From contig NC_090944.1 in NCBI RefSeq assembly GCF_040807025.1, forward strand, positions 3,066,068 to 3,130,067: DNA of 64,000 nucleotides. Reading direction: 5' to 3'. Origin of the DNA: Struthio camelus (lineage: Eukaryota; Chordata; Aves; Struthioniformes; Struthionidae). The stretch's first letter is position 1; each line of letters opens with the position of its first letter. Below are positions 48,140 through 59,743 of this stretch, in pieces. The position numbers and the translations under genes were made by a program. Under the pieces are notes generated by a model. It made no database searches. It saw only the letters and a program-made list of their open reading frames with translations, and was not told the origin of the DNA.

Positions 48140-49215
48140 AGCAAAGGGGCCACCCCCACACCCCTAGCCCAGCGCCACCGCCTGCCCCAGCCCCATGCCC
48201 TTCTCCTCGCCTCTGCCTTGCAGCAACCTTGAGGGACATCTCCTCCCTGCTGCTGTGCCTCCTATTTTGCGTTTCTGCTTTGTGGATCCCTTTCTTGGCT
48301 TTACTCTCAGAGCAGTGGGGTTGGAGAAGGCCTCTGGTCCCCAGGCTGTCCTGTGTCCCTCACCTGGGCTGGCAGAGATGCGTGGCTGGCTACTCTGGGT
48401 CACCCGTGCTGTGGGTCCCAGATGCCTTGACCCACTGGGGGCAGAGGTCGGTGCCCCGTCTGGGCAGCTCAGCTCCTCTGCCCCAGCAGAAAGCAGAGGG
48501 AGCACTAGGGTTGTGTTGCTGGAGCTGTGGGAATGCTGCCTAAATGCTTGTTCACAGGACATGTTAAAAGCAGTCATGAACCAGTGACGTGGGGCGGGGC
48601 AGAGCAGCCAGGCCTTGCTGGGAGCACGCCAGCCCCTCGGGCTTGGGGACAAGGCACAGAGCAGCCCCAAAGCCTGGCCTCCATGCCAGTACTGCCGCTG
48701 CCCCCCTCCTAGCCCTGAAGGTCACTGCCCCTGACTGCAGGGGCTGATGCCACCACAGGGCATGCCAGCCACCCTGCCCCAACAGCAGTAGAGACTTGGC
48801 AGAGCCCTTGGGCTCTGCAAGGGGCAGACTGGGCTGCCCCATCCCCAGGAAGGCAGATTTCCAGCAGCTCAAGCATCTTTCTAAGGCCACTGAAAGCAGC
48901 AGTGGTGGTGGGACTTGCCTGAAGGCTCCCATGGAGCCACGTTCTCTGGTGCAGTGTGAGCTCAGCGTGGTCTGCTGGTTTACCTATTTATTTTGTACTG
49001 ACCACTACTTCTTGGGGCTGGGGCTTTTCTTGCTGTGTATATTGGGGGAGGGAGGGAAGGTCTCTTTCTTCAGCCCACTGCAATATTAAGCTGTTGAAGA
49101 TCCACCTTTCTCAGCTTCAAGTGTGCAAGACCCTTACTCACTACCTGGGGAGCTCTTGGGGTTGTTTTTAGGATGATGATGTTTTGGTTTGTCAATAAAA
49201 GTTGGTTTAAGCTCT
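48140..49215 (+). other. FER1L4: ferlin 3' untranslated region
   Basis: Non-coding tail from the ferlin stop codon to the polyadenylation signal. I see no other gene in it. Confidence 0.75.
49194..49199 (+). promoter_or_regulatory. polyadenylation signal AATAAA of the ferlin gene
   Basis: Canonical AATAAA about 1.06 kb after the ferlin stop codon, followed by a GT-rich stretch (GTTGGTTTAAG). Confidence 0.8.
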
Positions 49216-49361
49216 TCCAGAAGAGCTGCTGTCTGCCACTGCCCTCTGTTACCCAGCCACACGTGCCCTGGGGGTTCACTTCCAGCCCCGAGCACAGATT
49301 GGACCCCCCAGGGCGGAGACCCCTTGCCCACTAGGCTGTGGACATATATACCAAATGCCAC

Positions 49362-50030
49362 CATAGACTCGAGAATAGTTTATGTGGTCAGGGACCTGTG
49401 CCGATCTTCTAGTGCAACCGTGCTGCTTGAAGCTTGGCCAGCTGGAGCAGCTTGCTCATGGTCATGTCCAGTCAAGTTTGTATTCTCTACAAGAATGGAG
49501 ACGCCACGGACTCTCTGGGGAACTCATTGCAGTGTTTAACCACCCTCACAGTAGAGAAGTATTTTCTGATCTTTAAGTGCAATTTCCTGTATTTCAGTTT
49601 GTGCCCCTTGTCCTGTCATTCAGCATCACTGAGAGGAGTCTTGCTCTCTCTTCTTTACTCCCCCTCCCCAATCACATACTAAGATGATCCCCCAGAGGCT
49701 TCTCCTCTCCAGGCTAAACAGCCCCAGCTCTCTCAGGCTCTCCTTGTCTGACAGATGCTCCAGTGCCTTAATCATCTTTGTTGCCCTTTGCTGGATTCAC
49801 TACAGGAGCTCCGTGTGTCTCTTGTACTGGGGAGTGCAGAACTGGACACAGTACTCCAGGTGTGTCCTCAGCAGTGCTGTGTGGAGGGGAAGGACCACCT
49901 CCGTCGACCTGCTGGTAAAGCTCTTCCTAATGCAGCTCATGATGCTGTTGGCCTTTCCAGCTTTGGAGTCGATTGGCCCCAGCCTGTATTGGTGCATGGA
50001 GTTGTTCCTGCCTGGCTGCAGAACTTGGCA
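49362..50030 (-). mobile_element. CR1 retroposon fragment, antisense
   Basis: Begins with a degraded CR1 3' end (TCGAGAATAGTTTATGTGG) and continues through CCTCACAGTAGAGAAGTATT to CR1 coding remnants. On the minus strand 49,800-49,997 reads LRTHLEYCVQFCTPQYKRH, the typical end of CR1 ORF2. It abuts the left boundary of the tandem duplication within about 150 bp. Confidence 0.9.
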
Positions 50031-50176
50031 TTTCCTTCTGCCCCACGCTGGGCTTGGAGTTTGTGCAAAGCTGAGGGTGCTGCTCCAGTGGTGGCTGCAA
50101 GGCCTGGATCACCCTCCAGCAAAGCAGATGAGGGATGCTGCTCCTCGGTGCCCTCCAGTGCTTGGCCTTGCAGCCA

Positions 50177-51018
50177 GGGTTTGGGTGAGAGCAGCGTCAG
50201 GTTGGGCCTGGGGGTGCCCTGGCAGACCAGGTGTGTGGAAGTGATGTCGCCATGGCATCACAATGCCGGGGTCTTTCTGGAGGTGGGGCTGGGGGAAGTG
50301 CCGCTGTCACTTTGCCTGCGAGCGAGCGAGCGAGTGTGCGAGCGAGTGCGCGAGCAGGTGGAGAGCGTGGCGTTGAGCTGGGGCGAAGGAGCGAGGCAGC
50401 GGGGTAAGAGCTGGCTCCTTCCATCTCTCTGCAGTCTCTCCTCCCCTCGGGGCGCTCTCCCTGGCTTTGTCGCCCCCCCAGCGCCCACCACCCGCTGCAC
50501 GCTCCCTCGGTGGGCACAAGTGCCACAATCAGGCAAACGTCCCCGCCGCGAAGCCCAGCCACGCTCGGGCACCATTCTGCGCCCTTGCTGCTCACGACCC
50601 AGTGTCCCCGCGTCACACGTGGGAAAGCAGCCGTGGGAGCGGGCAGCCAGGCAAGGCCGACGGAGTGAGGGCACCGTGCCCTGCTTTTTGCAGAGTTGCT
50701 CTCGGCGGCCTTTGGCTCTTGTCCTGGTGTCAGATTGACGCTGTCGATCTTGGGGTGCGGAGGAGCGTGCACAGGGTGAGCCGCAGAGCAGAGCAGAGCG
50801 GTCAGGGTCGGGGGAGGTTGGTGGAGGGGCGTTGGAGGGGCGGTGGGGAGCAGGGCTTTGGGGGCTGCTGGTCTGCCTTGGTTGGGGAGGGGGAGGGTGG
50901 CTGCAAGGGGCGGCGTGCTCAGAGGTGGGTGCTGTGTTTTGGGTGGCACTCTTGGAGCAGGACGTGGAGGCGGAGCGCTGAGCAGGCTGCAAGCTCGCGG
51001 CGCGCTTCCGGTGGCGGC
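50177..51018 (+). promoter_or_regulatory. GC-rich 5' flank of RVRF gene, copy 1
   Basis: CpG-rich sequence with a GAGC microsatellite at about 50,318-50,347 and no obvious TATA box, consistent with a CpG-island promoter and 5' untranslated sequence. A possible upstream exon ending AGCGGG before gtaaga (about 50,404) and an acceptor tttttgcag (about 50,693) suggest a non-coding first exon, but this is only inferred. Confidence 0.45.
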
Positions 51019-52654
51019 ATGGAGCCTCGGAGGCTGAGCGTCGTGGGCGAGTTTGTGGTGCTGAGCCTCTTTGTGGTGTGCCTGGCCCACATGCCCTCGG
51101 TCGTCAACGTCCTCACGATCCTGTGCATAGCGGTGGTGTTGGTGCTGGCGGGGAAAAGGCCCTGGCCCAAGGTAGGAGTCAGCCTGGGCATGGCCCCGAG
51201 CTGGCGCGGGCAGCGAGAGGGCTGAGGCCGCGGCAGCACCTGCAGCAAGGGCAGCCTGACGGTGCTGCGCGCAAGCCTGCCTGCAGCCTCAGCTCTGCGT
51301 GCCCCGCGCAGCCCTTCCGCGAGCAGGGCGCCTCTTGGCGCAGCGTGGATGCTCGCCACTAAGGCAGCGCTCTCTTGGGCTGTGCAGGGGCCTCGCGGCA
51401 GTGCTGGCAGCCTGGGCAACGGCAGCGTGGACGAGCCCGGAGGTGAGCAGCCCCGGCCCAGAGCGTAGGCGCGCTCGGCAGCGCCTCCCGGCCAAGACAG
51501 CCCAGCGCCGCCAGCGCCCACCGCCCTCGGCCCCAGCTGGGGCTCCGCCGACGGGCTGCCCTCGCTCACTGCCTCTCTGCCTCCTCTTCCAGCAGCCCCC
51601 TTCCTGCCCACGGTGCAGACGCAGGACTGTGCAGCCAGCCGGCAGGCAGGGTAAGCGGAGGCCTGGCCTGCAGGGGGGCTGCCCCACAGCCCTGGCCAGG
51701 CCCACCGCAGGCAAGAGCCCGATGCAGCCCAGAGCCACAGACCTGCGCCTGGCCTGGGCCCCCCAAAGAGCAGGGCATGGCATGGCTAGGGCTGGGGTCG
51801 ACGCGCGGGATGCCCAGGACATGCCGCATGCCTGCTGCTCACCAACTGGGAAGCCCCTTTGCTCCTTGCCCACTGCTGCAGCCCTGGCCCCAGCGCCCCC
51901 TCCGCCCGCACCCTGGCACCCTTTGGCGTCTGCCGCCACCACCAGGGCTTCCCCCTGGGGCACCCAAGGCAGCCTCCTCACCTCCTTTCTCCCTCCCAGG
52001 CTCACAAGCGAGGACATCTTGTCCCCTCGCCACCTCCTGCCCACCTCCGAGCCGGACACGGATGGATGGAAGTTGGATGGCCCTCTCCCACTGCCACCAC
52101 CCTCCATCCTGCTGGACGCTCCCCCAACACCTGCAGGAGTGCTGGGTGAGCTGCTTGTGCCCACAGCCCTCCCGCCATCCCCACCATGCAGGCGGGTCCG
52201 CTTTGGGCGCAACCAGACCGTGTTGCTGAGCGAGGAAGGTCACGAGCTGCTGGACTGCCTCCCCAAAGCCCCACACCTCGACTGGCCAGCCCACATCCCG
52301 CGCCGGTCCATCCTGCACTGTGCCTGGGCACCCGTCCCGCTGGCAGAGGAAGGCACAGTGCGGCCACTTTCACCCGCCGGGCAGTCCGAGGACGAAGAGG
52401 ACGAGGAGCCAGCGTGTGCCACCTCCCTGCAGCGCTGGCCCACCATGCAGCTCTGGAGCCCACCACCGGAGGCGCCCTCCCCTCCCGCTGCAGCCGCCGG
52501 CTGCACAGCGGCCCTGGCCTGCCTGCTGTGCCCAGCCTGCCCAGCCTGCCCTGCAGGCGCCTTCAGAGGGCTGCGCAAGGGCCTCCGCAGATGCGCCTCC
52601 TTCCTGCGAAGGCCACGGCGAGTGCTGAGGAGGCGCCAGGCAAGGGCCAGCTGA
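51019..52654 (+). CDS. unknown membrane-anchored protein with RVRF motif, copy 1
   Basis: Four exons: 51019-51171, 51388-51442, 51593-51650 and 52000-52654. They join in frame through GT-AG introns to 306 codons plus stop, with a good start context (GTGGCGGCATGG). I do not recognise the family. N-terminus: MEPRRLSVVGEFVVLSLFVV and, after a short HMPS break, NVLTILCIAVVLVLAG, that is, two hydrophobic segments like a membrane hairpin or a signal anchor plus span. A Pro-rich middle (KLDGPLPLPPPSILLDAPPT) follows, then RRVRFGRNQTVLL, which fits a protein phosphatase 1 docking RVxF motif with a following hydrophobic pair. Then come the acidic run SEDEEDEE and a C-terminus with CLLCPACPACPAG followed by Arg-rich LRRPRRVLRRRQARAS. 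Exon 3 has a CAGCAG tandem acceptor. An AATAAA lies 93 bp after the stop. PP1 binding is inference only. Confidence 0.7.
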
Positions 52655-52746
52655 TTGGGGCCAGCAGCAGGCTCCGCGCCTGGGCAGACGTGCCAGTAAC
52701 CAGCGCCCGCGGAGCTAGACGCCTTTGCCACCTCCGGGCCAGCGTC

Positions 52747-52752
52747 AATAAA
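52747..52752 (+). promoter_or_regulatory. polyadenylation signal, RVRF gene copy 1
   Basis: AATAAA 93 bp after the stop, followed by CTCTGTG. It lies only about 160 bp before the first conserved VLIG residues. Confidence 0.75.
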
Positions 52753-55700
52753 CCTCTGTGCAAGACTCTGCGGGAGGCGAGAGTGAAACACCATGTGAAG
52801 TGATATGAAGAAGGCGCAGGAATGCTCCCTGAGTCTTAGGAAGCCAGCCGTTCCCCGAACTCAGGCTTTCCTGCTCCTGACAGGGCTGAGTAGAGCAGCA
52901 ACATGCAAAAACATGTCTCCAGAACAGAAGTTTAAATGCTTAGCTCAGATGAACCATCACATAGGAAACTGGCTGTCAGAAGAAGTCCGTGAGATCCTTA
53001 CAAAGCGCGGTGGATGTGATCCTGGGGGCGCTCTGGAGCAAGATCTGAATTCCCCTGTGAATGGAGACTATGTAGCCTCCAACAGTGATCTGCAGAAAGA
53101 AGTTATAAAACGGGGGAGAATTGATATCGGTCAGGGGGCTGAGCGGAAAGATTCATCCAAGCCATCACCCTCAGCAGAACAGTGGGAGGATCCTAAAAGG
53201 AATGAGCGTTCCAGAGGCCAAGAGGTCCTCCACTTGATCAAACACCCGGGACTAGAAAATTGCTACGCAAGGAAAAGGGGGAGGGCAGATCTTCAGGTTA
53301 TCGACAAGACTGCCCTGTGTGACAGCCAGCCCAGGATTGGCAGTGAATACCCCTTCCATTTTCGGCACAAGCTGCTGATGCTGGACTACCGTGGAAGGTA
53401 TCTGGTTTGCCAGGAGCATGGCAAAGCAAAAGAAGGCGTTCTGAGCACTCCGAATGCAACAAGCCTTGGCGCTGAGTGCTCAGATAGTGCCTCAGATATT
53501 GACAGTGAGTTTTTCAATGCTGAGCGTGAAGAAGGGGATGCCTCTGTTACAGCAGGTCTGACACACACACATGCCATGGACCTCCAGGTGGCGATGTTTC
53601 ATGGTGCCCCTGATTTCACGAGCCAGTACATTTCAACAAACCTCGCTTTGTGCCACTTGGCGCTCCCCCTCCTGCTACCAAATCCATGCACCGCACCAAG
53701 AGAGTTCCCTCAGCCAAGTTAAAAAGAGCTGGAAAGGGACGGAACAATCGGGAAAGCAGACCACAGTTAAGAGGAGCAGACCACAATTCAGAGGCACAAA
53801 AACAAACCGATTGATCAGGCAGACACACTCATGGTGTCCTTCATACGGATCGGGAGTTCTCCTTCCTCTTCCAAGGCTCAGCTCCTGAATGCTCTGCTGA
53901 GTAAACACAAACACGACACTTTCTTCCATCGACATTGCAAAGGCAGCACCAAAGGCTGTCTTCTAACGACAGGTGTTGTGGAGATCTCTTGGTCCTGTGC
54001 CAGTGGCAGTGCTGATGACACTTTTGACGGCTGTGTTGCTTTTTGTAACCTGCATGGAGATGCTAGAGGTCATGAACAACAATTGCCGTTTTTACAGCAG
54101 ATCTCTTCTGTGAAGGAGGCTCTCAGTTAGCTGAGTCTGACCAGAGTGACAAGAAAGGCATGAACATTGTACGTGACCTGTGGCAGTCTCAAAAGCCTTT
54201 GATTTGTCTTTTCACTGAAGAAGAGAATGTTGCATGTGGCCGATCTAGCCAGAATGTAAAAAGAGGTATCCAGAACAGAAACACAGCAGAATTAGTAGAG
54301 GAGCTGATAAAAACAATCAGAGACCTACTAGCAAGGTGAAACAACCTCTTAAGGCTTGATGCTTGTCAGGACACAGCTCGCCAACGTGGATTTATTGTGG
54401 CTAAAGAGGCAGAAGAGTGTGTGAGAGCCAAAGCAAAGGCAAGAACCTTGGTGGGATTCTTGACAAAGGAGAAATTGTGTTTGAGATCAAATCACAGCTA
54501 CTGCCTCTTCAAGGACAACTATGGTACCCATGGTGTAAAAAGGAGAAAGAGCTCCCCCGCTTGCAGGAAAAGAGGAACAAGAACATAGAACATCATGGGA
54601 GCCAAAGTGAGCCAGAGAAGTGTGCAGGACGAAGAAAGCAACTCGACAGAGCGTTCCCCCTCAAGCAGCTGCTGAAATCAGTCCTCGCTTTTCTCCAGGC
54701 ACAGGCAAGAGACACCAAGAAATACTTGCTGCAGTGGAGGAAGGTCTTTAGGGATGACCTGTCCTCTGAGCACTTGGAGGAACTTCAGAAAGAGTATCAT
54801 CAGTGAAGGTATCAAATCCTGGAAATAAAGAAAAGCAAGGAAAAAACCAGTCTGAAAACAGCATTGATGAATAAGTTAGAAGCCCTCTCCAATGCAGGCA
54901 ATGATTCATCCATTGGTCTCAAGCGTCTTTTGAGAGAAGTAGGGCAGATTCGTGAAGCTCTAGAATCCTTGAACTCAAAAGATGAATGTTTTTGCAAACT
55001 ACCTGAAGTGGCAGTCGATCTGACGGTTTCAGGGTATGCCCTTGAAGTGGTGGATGGTGATGCTTCGTCTGTACCGTGACGATGGCTTGGGGCAATCTTT
55101 GACAAATTGAGAAGCTAGGGGAGAGAAGAGCGTTTGTTCTCTCAGTGCTTGGCATCCAGAGCCTGGGGAAGTCAAGCCTGCTGAATGCCATGTTTGGGCT
55201 GCAGTGGAACGTCAGTGCGGGGAGAGGCACGCGGGGAGCATTTATGCAGCTGCTTCAGGTGGACGAGAAACCCCAAGAGGCCGTGGACTTTGATTACAGG
55301 CTGATTGTTGACACGGGAGGACTTTGTGCCATGGAGGTGGCCAATAAGCAGTCACTTAATGATGACAATGAGCTAGCCACCTTTGGCATTGGCATTGGCA
55401 ACATGACTCTGATCAATATCTTGGGAGAAAATCCTGGAGACATGCAAGATGTCCTTCAGCTAGCTGGGCAGGCTTTTCTCCGGATGAAGCAAGTCAATCT
55501 TTCGCCAAGCTGCTGCTTTGTGCACCACAATGTTGGAGAAATAACTGCCCAGGAACAAAACATGCAAGGACAAAGACGCCTGCAGGAAAAGCTGGAGGAA
55601 ATGGCAGGGACAGCCACCCAGCCGCCCAGCAGGCATTCTGCCATGTCACCCACAGTCACTACTTTGCTCACCTCTGGGTGGCAAGGAAACCCACCCAGGG

Positions 55701-56639
55701 CCCCACCCAACCCCACAGACAGCCAGCACGTGCATCAGTTAAAGAGCACAATTCTCCAAGGTGCCAAGAAGGGATCGCAGGGCACTATTTCAAGGCTCTC
55801 GAGCTTGAAAGTTTGTATGAGTGACTTGTGGAAGGCTCTGCTGAATGAAAAGTATGTTTTCCCTTTCCAAAACACTCGGGAAGTTGCCGCAGACAACAGC
55901 TTAGGAACAACCGACAGCCAGTGGACCTGGCAGCTGGGGAGCCACATCCTAGACTTGCAAATGAAACGGAACAATCGGATTAAAAAGGGAGACGTTCCGC
56001 AAGTGACTCGAAGAAGCCTTATGGAGGAAGTGCAAGATAAATATGAAAGACTCTCTCTCTTTCCCTCTGGAAAGACTTGGAACCATATTTCAGGGAAGAT
56101 GACGCCAGTGGGCTTTTGATTCAGCGGAAAGCAAGCATTGAAAATCAACCGCAAGATCGGAGAGAAGCACTTGTGGAAGAGACACAGAGAAAGTCTGCCG
56201 AGTTCATTGAACGGGAGAAGAATCCGAGCAAAGGGCATCAGAAGAAGCCAGAATGTGAACACGAGCTTGTCAAGAGAAGGCAACTGGTGGCTTTGTCGCT
56301 AAAGAAGGAAGAGCTGCATGAAGAAAAGCTGAGGCAACACTTGGCTAGCCTCTGGAAACAATGGCTCTACAAAGTATCTTCCAGTGCACCTCCTCCTGCA
56401 GAACCAAACATAAACCTCCCTAGTGAGACCACTCTGCTGGAACATTTCAAGCAAGAGCCAAACAGAGAGGAAGAAATAAAATGCTTCTTGGCAAAGGATG
56501 CATTTCCCATGGCATCCCTTGCAGGCAGTGCAAGAGATCATTGCTGCTGGAAGCTGCATTTCATTTCATCCCTTTGTATTTCAGATGCTAGTCGTACTTC
56601 CCAAAACATGTCTACAATAAACTCGCGGGCTAGCCTTCT

Positions 56640-57385
56640 GGTCAGGGTGTCTGCTGGTGCTGGTCTTGTGGCGGGGGTTCAGGGGGGAGTGGGGCGTTGT
56701 GTTGGGGGTGCTGGTCTTGTCGTGGGGGGTGCAGAGGGGAGTTGGTCCTTGTGTTGGGGGTGCTGGTCTTTGTTTTGAGGTGCAGAGGGGATCTGGACCT
56801 TGTGTTGGGGGTGCAGAGGGGATCTGGGTGTTGTTGTGGGGGTGCTTAGAGGAGGTGGGCCTTGTGTTGGGGGAGCTGGTCTTGTCATGGGGGTGCAGAG
56901 GGGATCAGGGCCTTGTTTCTGGGGTGCTGGGCCTTGTTTTGGGAGTGCTGGGCTTGTCATGGTGCTGAGGGGATCAGGGCATTGTGTTGGGGGTGCTGGG
57001 CATTGTGTAGGGTTTGCTGGGCTTGTTATGGGGGTGGAGAGGGGATCTGGGTCTTGTTTTGGGGGCGCTTAGAGGACGTGGGCCTTATGTTGGGGGTGCT
57101 GGGCTTGTCGTGGGGGTCCTGAGTGGTCATGGTGTTGTGTTGGGGGTGGTGGGCCTTGTTTTGGGAGAACTAGGCTTGTTTTCGGGGTGCTTAGGGGATC
57201 TGGGCCTTGTTTTCGGGGTGTGGGCCTTGTTTTGGGGGTACTGGGCTTGTCCTAAGGGTGCTGAGGGGATGTGGGCCTTGTTTTCGGGGTACTGTGGGGA
57301 TCTGGGCGTTGTTTTGGCGGTGCTGGGCCTTGTCGTGGGGGTGTTGAGGGGATCTAGGCCTTTTTTTGGGGGTGCGGAGAGGGTT
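56640..57385. repeat. short inverted array of the same minisatellite
   Basis: G-rich tandem units such as GGGGGTGCTGGGCTTGTC and GGGGATCTGGGCCTTGTTTT are the reverse complement of the C-rich units at 1-7,742. About 15 units are present, embedded in VLIG copy 1. Open frames through it are again by-products of the period. Confidence 0.9.
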
Positions 57386-57387
57386 CC

Positions 57388-57572
57388 GGAGCACTCGACC
57401 AGGTTGCCCAGAGAGGTTGTGGAGTCTCCTTCCCTGGAGATATTCAAAAGCCGCCTGGCCCAATCCTGGGCAATATGCTCCAGAGGACCCTGGCTGAGCA
57501 GGGGCGTTGGACTCCAGGATCTCCGGAGGTCCCTTCCAACCTCCACCATTCTGTGAGCCTGTGATTCTGTGA
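57388..57572 (+). mobile_element. CR1 retroposon, 3' end
   Basis: Reads CAGGTTGCCCAGAGAGG, CTCCTTCCCTGGAGATATTC and GGTCCCTTCCAACCTC, and ends in ATTCTGTG-type octamers (CATTCTGTGAGCCTGTG, ATTCTGTGA). It is sense-oriented, 5'-truncated and directly follows the inverted minisatellite. Confidence 0.92.
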
Positions 57573-58150
57573 AATGTTAAGGCTAAAATTTTAACACTCA
57601 CATCCCAGAAGTTTTCTTTTCCTTTCTTCTCAGAATTGGTTCCCGTCGATGGTCGAGCCCATCACACACCTCCCACAATCGCCTGTAATGTGCTCATGTA
57701 GTGTTCCAATGTTATAGGTCCTATGGATTGGCATGGGGTTGGTTCACCTAGTTGATTTAAACCAGTTGAGGGAATGGTTAGAACGTACAGCTAGCAATCT
57801 GGTTTTGGAGCTAAGGAAAGGTTTTGCACATTGAGTGACTACTCCCCAAATTACAGCTTGGTTGCCACTGGCCACGCACACAGGGAGCCCCATTCCCCTT
57901 GGGATCATTCCAGTTAATATGAAAGAGAGAATCAACCGTATCTGGAATAATACCAACGGTGCGTCTATATGATTGGGGCCTGGGCATACAAGTCTCGAAC
58001 TCCCATCTCTCCATCATATGTCTAGCAAGCCATGAATCTTCCACAAGACTTGAACTGGAGGAAAGTGTGGGATCAAAACTGTCATGTCACCTGGGGGAGT
58101 GAACCAGACACCGTGCGGAGGGCCTACGAAATAGATGGCTCAGCGTTACA
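57573..58150. other. unassigned insert inside the VLIG pseudogene
   Basis: About 580 bp between the CR1 end and the resumption of VLIG homology near 58,180. It is more AT-rich than its surroundings and matches neither VLIG nor CR1 by eye. One + frame (about 57,756-57,968) and one minus frame (57,811-58,044) are open for 70-77 codons but show no domain that I recognise. A remnant of another retroelement is possible but unsupported. Confidence 0.4.
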
Positions 58151-59743
58151 GTGGAGACAACAAACAATTGTACTCGGGACCTGAGAGGACCACTCCCTGA
58201 GAGAGACCTGCCCAATCGAAGCTATTTCCAAGCAGGTGGTCATGAAGGGAGCACTGCCCTTCAGGAAAAAGCCTTTGTGCAGCTGTGCTATTACCAGAAC
58301 GGAGCAGCTTCACGACCGCATCACACAGCTCATCAGCCTCCCCATCGACACAAAGGAACAGGAGCCAATGCATGACAACCAAAGTTGCATTCATGACAGA
58401 CTGCATGAAATAAGAAAACAGGTGGACTCGGCAGCCAGGAACTCCGCATATGTTTTCACTCATGGATACAGAAGACATTCAGCAGTGTCTCTAGGCAAAG
58501 TGGCAGCAGAAAGGTTGGCAAAGATGCAGAAGGCTTTCACAAGAGCAAACGACCCCACTTTCTACCTGCGGGGCCAGAGAGAAGACTTCTTCACAAGTTT
58601 CCACATGTCCTGCCAAGCAGTGCCCTCTATCACAGCAGTTGCTGATTTTTTTATGTGACGAGCTTTCAGGAGCTCTTTGACAGGCAGTGTCTGTGAAGAC
58701 TGCTCTTGATATAGCCTGGGAAAGGAGCTCTAACTCTCCAGCTTTCAGTGGCCATCGATCTCAACTAGAAACGGCTATTCTCCTCTCTCTTGCGGAGGAA
58801 GAGAATGGTGAGAAGTTCAGGCAGCACATTCATTTCCCCCAACATGTTTTAGAAGGTTTCGTTGAGAAGTGTGTTAACAACTATTGCTTAGACAAGAACA
58901 ATTCAAGGCTGAAGAACTTGTTCCATGTTTCCCTGAATTCATTCCAGACTCTTGCTGCTGCTGCTAGCTTTGCGCCTACAACTCCAGTTGTCCAAGAGAA
59001 CTGTGGCAATGTCTCCCTGTGGCTAGAGGAATTTGGGAGCAGACTTGGAGCTAATTCTGAACTTCCCAGAAGTCATCTGAAAAGCACTGAGCATCAAGAA
59101 AGAAAGGAGCGAGAGCTCCTGAAGGAGGCAATGAGTAAAGCTCTGGCCCCTGTGCTAGCAAACCTGAAACAGGCATTTTCCATGCCTCATCTGAAAGCTT
59201 GGAACTGGAAACCTCATACAATCGGAGTTGAAGGGCTGCACGGCTGCTGGAAGCAATGCCCGTTGTGCAGCGCTCTTTGCACAGACACAATACGTGCTCC
59301 TGATGGGGACCACAGTGTTCACTTCCATCGCCCTCAAGTCCTCAATGGTAGCCAGTGGGTTAGAAGAAATCAGTTGGTCCCTGCCCTTTGCTCCAGTCTT
59401 GTAGCAAGTCACTGTTGCCTCGTGCTTGAGGATAACAAGGAAGCTGCCTATACAAAGTCTAGAGAAGCAGGAGCAGCTTCTGCCAATTGGGGCCTCACGC
59501 CAGAAAGCTCCCCGCAGGCATGCTGCAAATGGCTTGTGTGCCGTTTCCGCTCACAATTGCAACAAGATTGCTGTGCACAATTGGAGGGCACAGCAGCAAC
59601 CCGTCCAGAAGGGGAAAAGTGCCCAAAGGAAGAACGAGCCACGGGCTCGGCATGGGCTTGTCAGGGACGACTCTGGGCTTTGGTTGGGCTTTGTGCTGGC
59701 GGGAGCTGTGTTGGGGCTGGCCTTGGTGGGCTGCGCCTTGTTG

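Larger units (their letters stand above)
52805..59660 (+). pseudogene. GVIN1: very large interferon-inducible GTPase (VLIG/GVIN), broken copy 1
   Basis: VLIGs are giant (about 2,400-residue) interferon-induced GTPases usually encoded by one huge exon. Recognised in order: N-terminal LLMLDYRGRYLVCQ and LALCHLALPLLLPNP (to 53,700); DTLMVSFIRIGSS and LSKHKHDTFFHRHCKGSTK (53,820-53,960); AFCNLHGDARGHEQQL (about 54,060); LLPLQGQLWYPWCKKEKEL; the G domain with P-loop GIQSLGKSS (about 55,148), NAMFGLQWNVSAGRGTRGAF, and DTGG where the family has DTEG; QWTWQLGSHILDL (about 55,920); after an insertion, YLRGQREDFFTSFHMSCQ and SLAEEENGEKF (58,560-58,820); and the C-terminal Cys segment GCWKQCPLCSALC (about 59,240). 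Frameshifts near 53,700, 53,815, 54,125, 54,465, 55,130 and 56,075, plus stops such as TGA at 54,337 and 54,804, show that it is dead. Confidence 0.88.
50177..59743. repeat. tandem segmental duplication, unit 1 (about 9.57 kb)
   Basis: The sequence from GGGTTTGGGTGAGAGCAGCG at 50,177 recurs from 59,744 with only scattered substitutions. The offset is 9,567 at the start, 9,571 after an extra GAGC unit in copy 2, and 9,554 after small deletions in the third intron and beyond. The unit contains the RVRF gene and the VLIG pseudogene with its insertion. By eye the copies are about 99% identical, so the duplication is recent. The left boundary lies just after a CR1 piece. Confidence 0.93.

Noticed and set aside
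50197..51090. 297-codon minus-strand open frame (and its duplicate at 59825-60661)
   Set aside because: Overlaps the promoter and first exon of the RVRF gene on the other strand. Low-complexity Pro/Ala/Arg content from GC-rich DNA, with no domain.
51299..52654. 451-codon single-exon reading of the RVRF gene
   Set aside because: The first two-thirds would translate introns and lacks the hydrophobic N-terminus. The four-exon model uses sensible splice sites in both copies and is preferred, although a shorter form starting inside this frame cannot be excluded.
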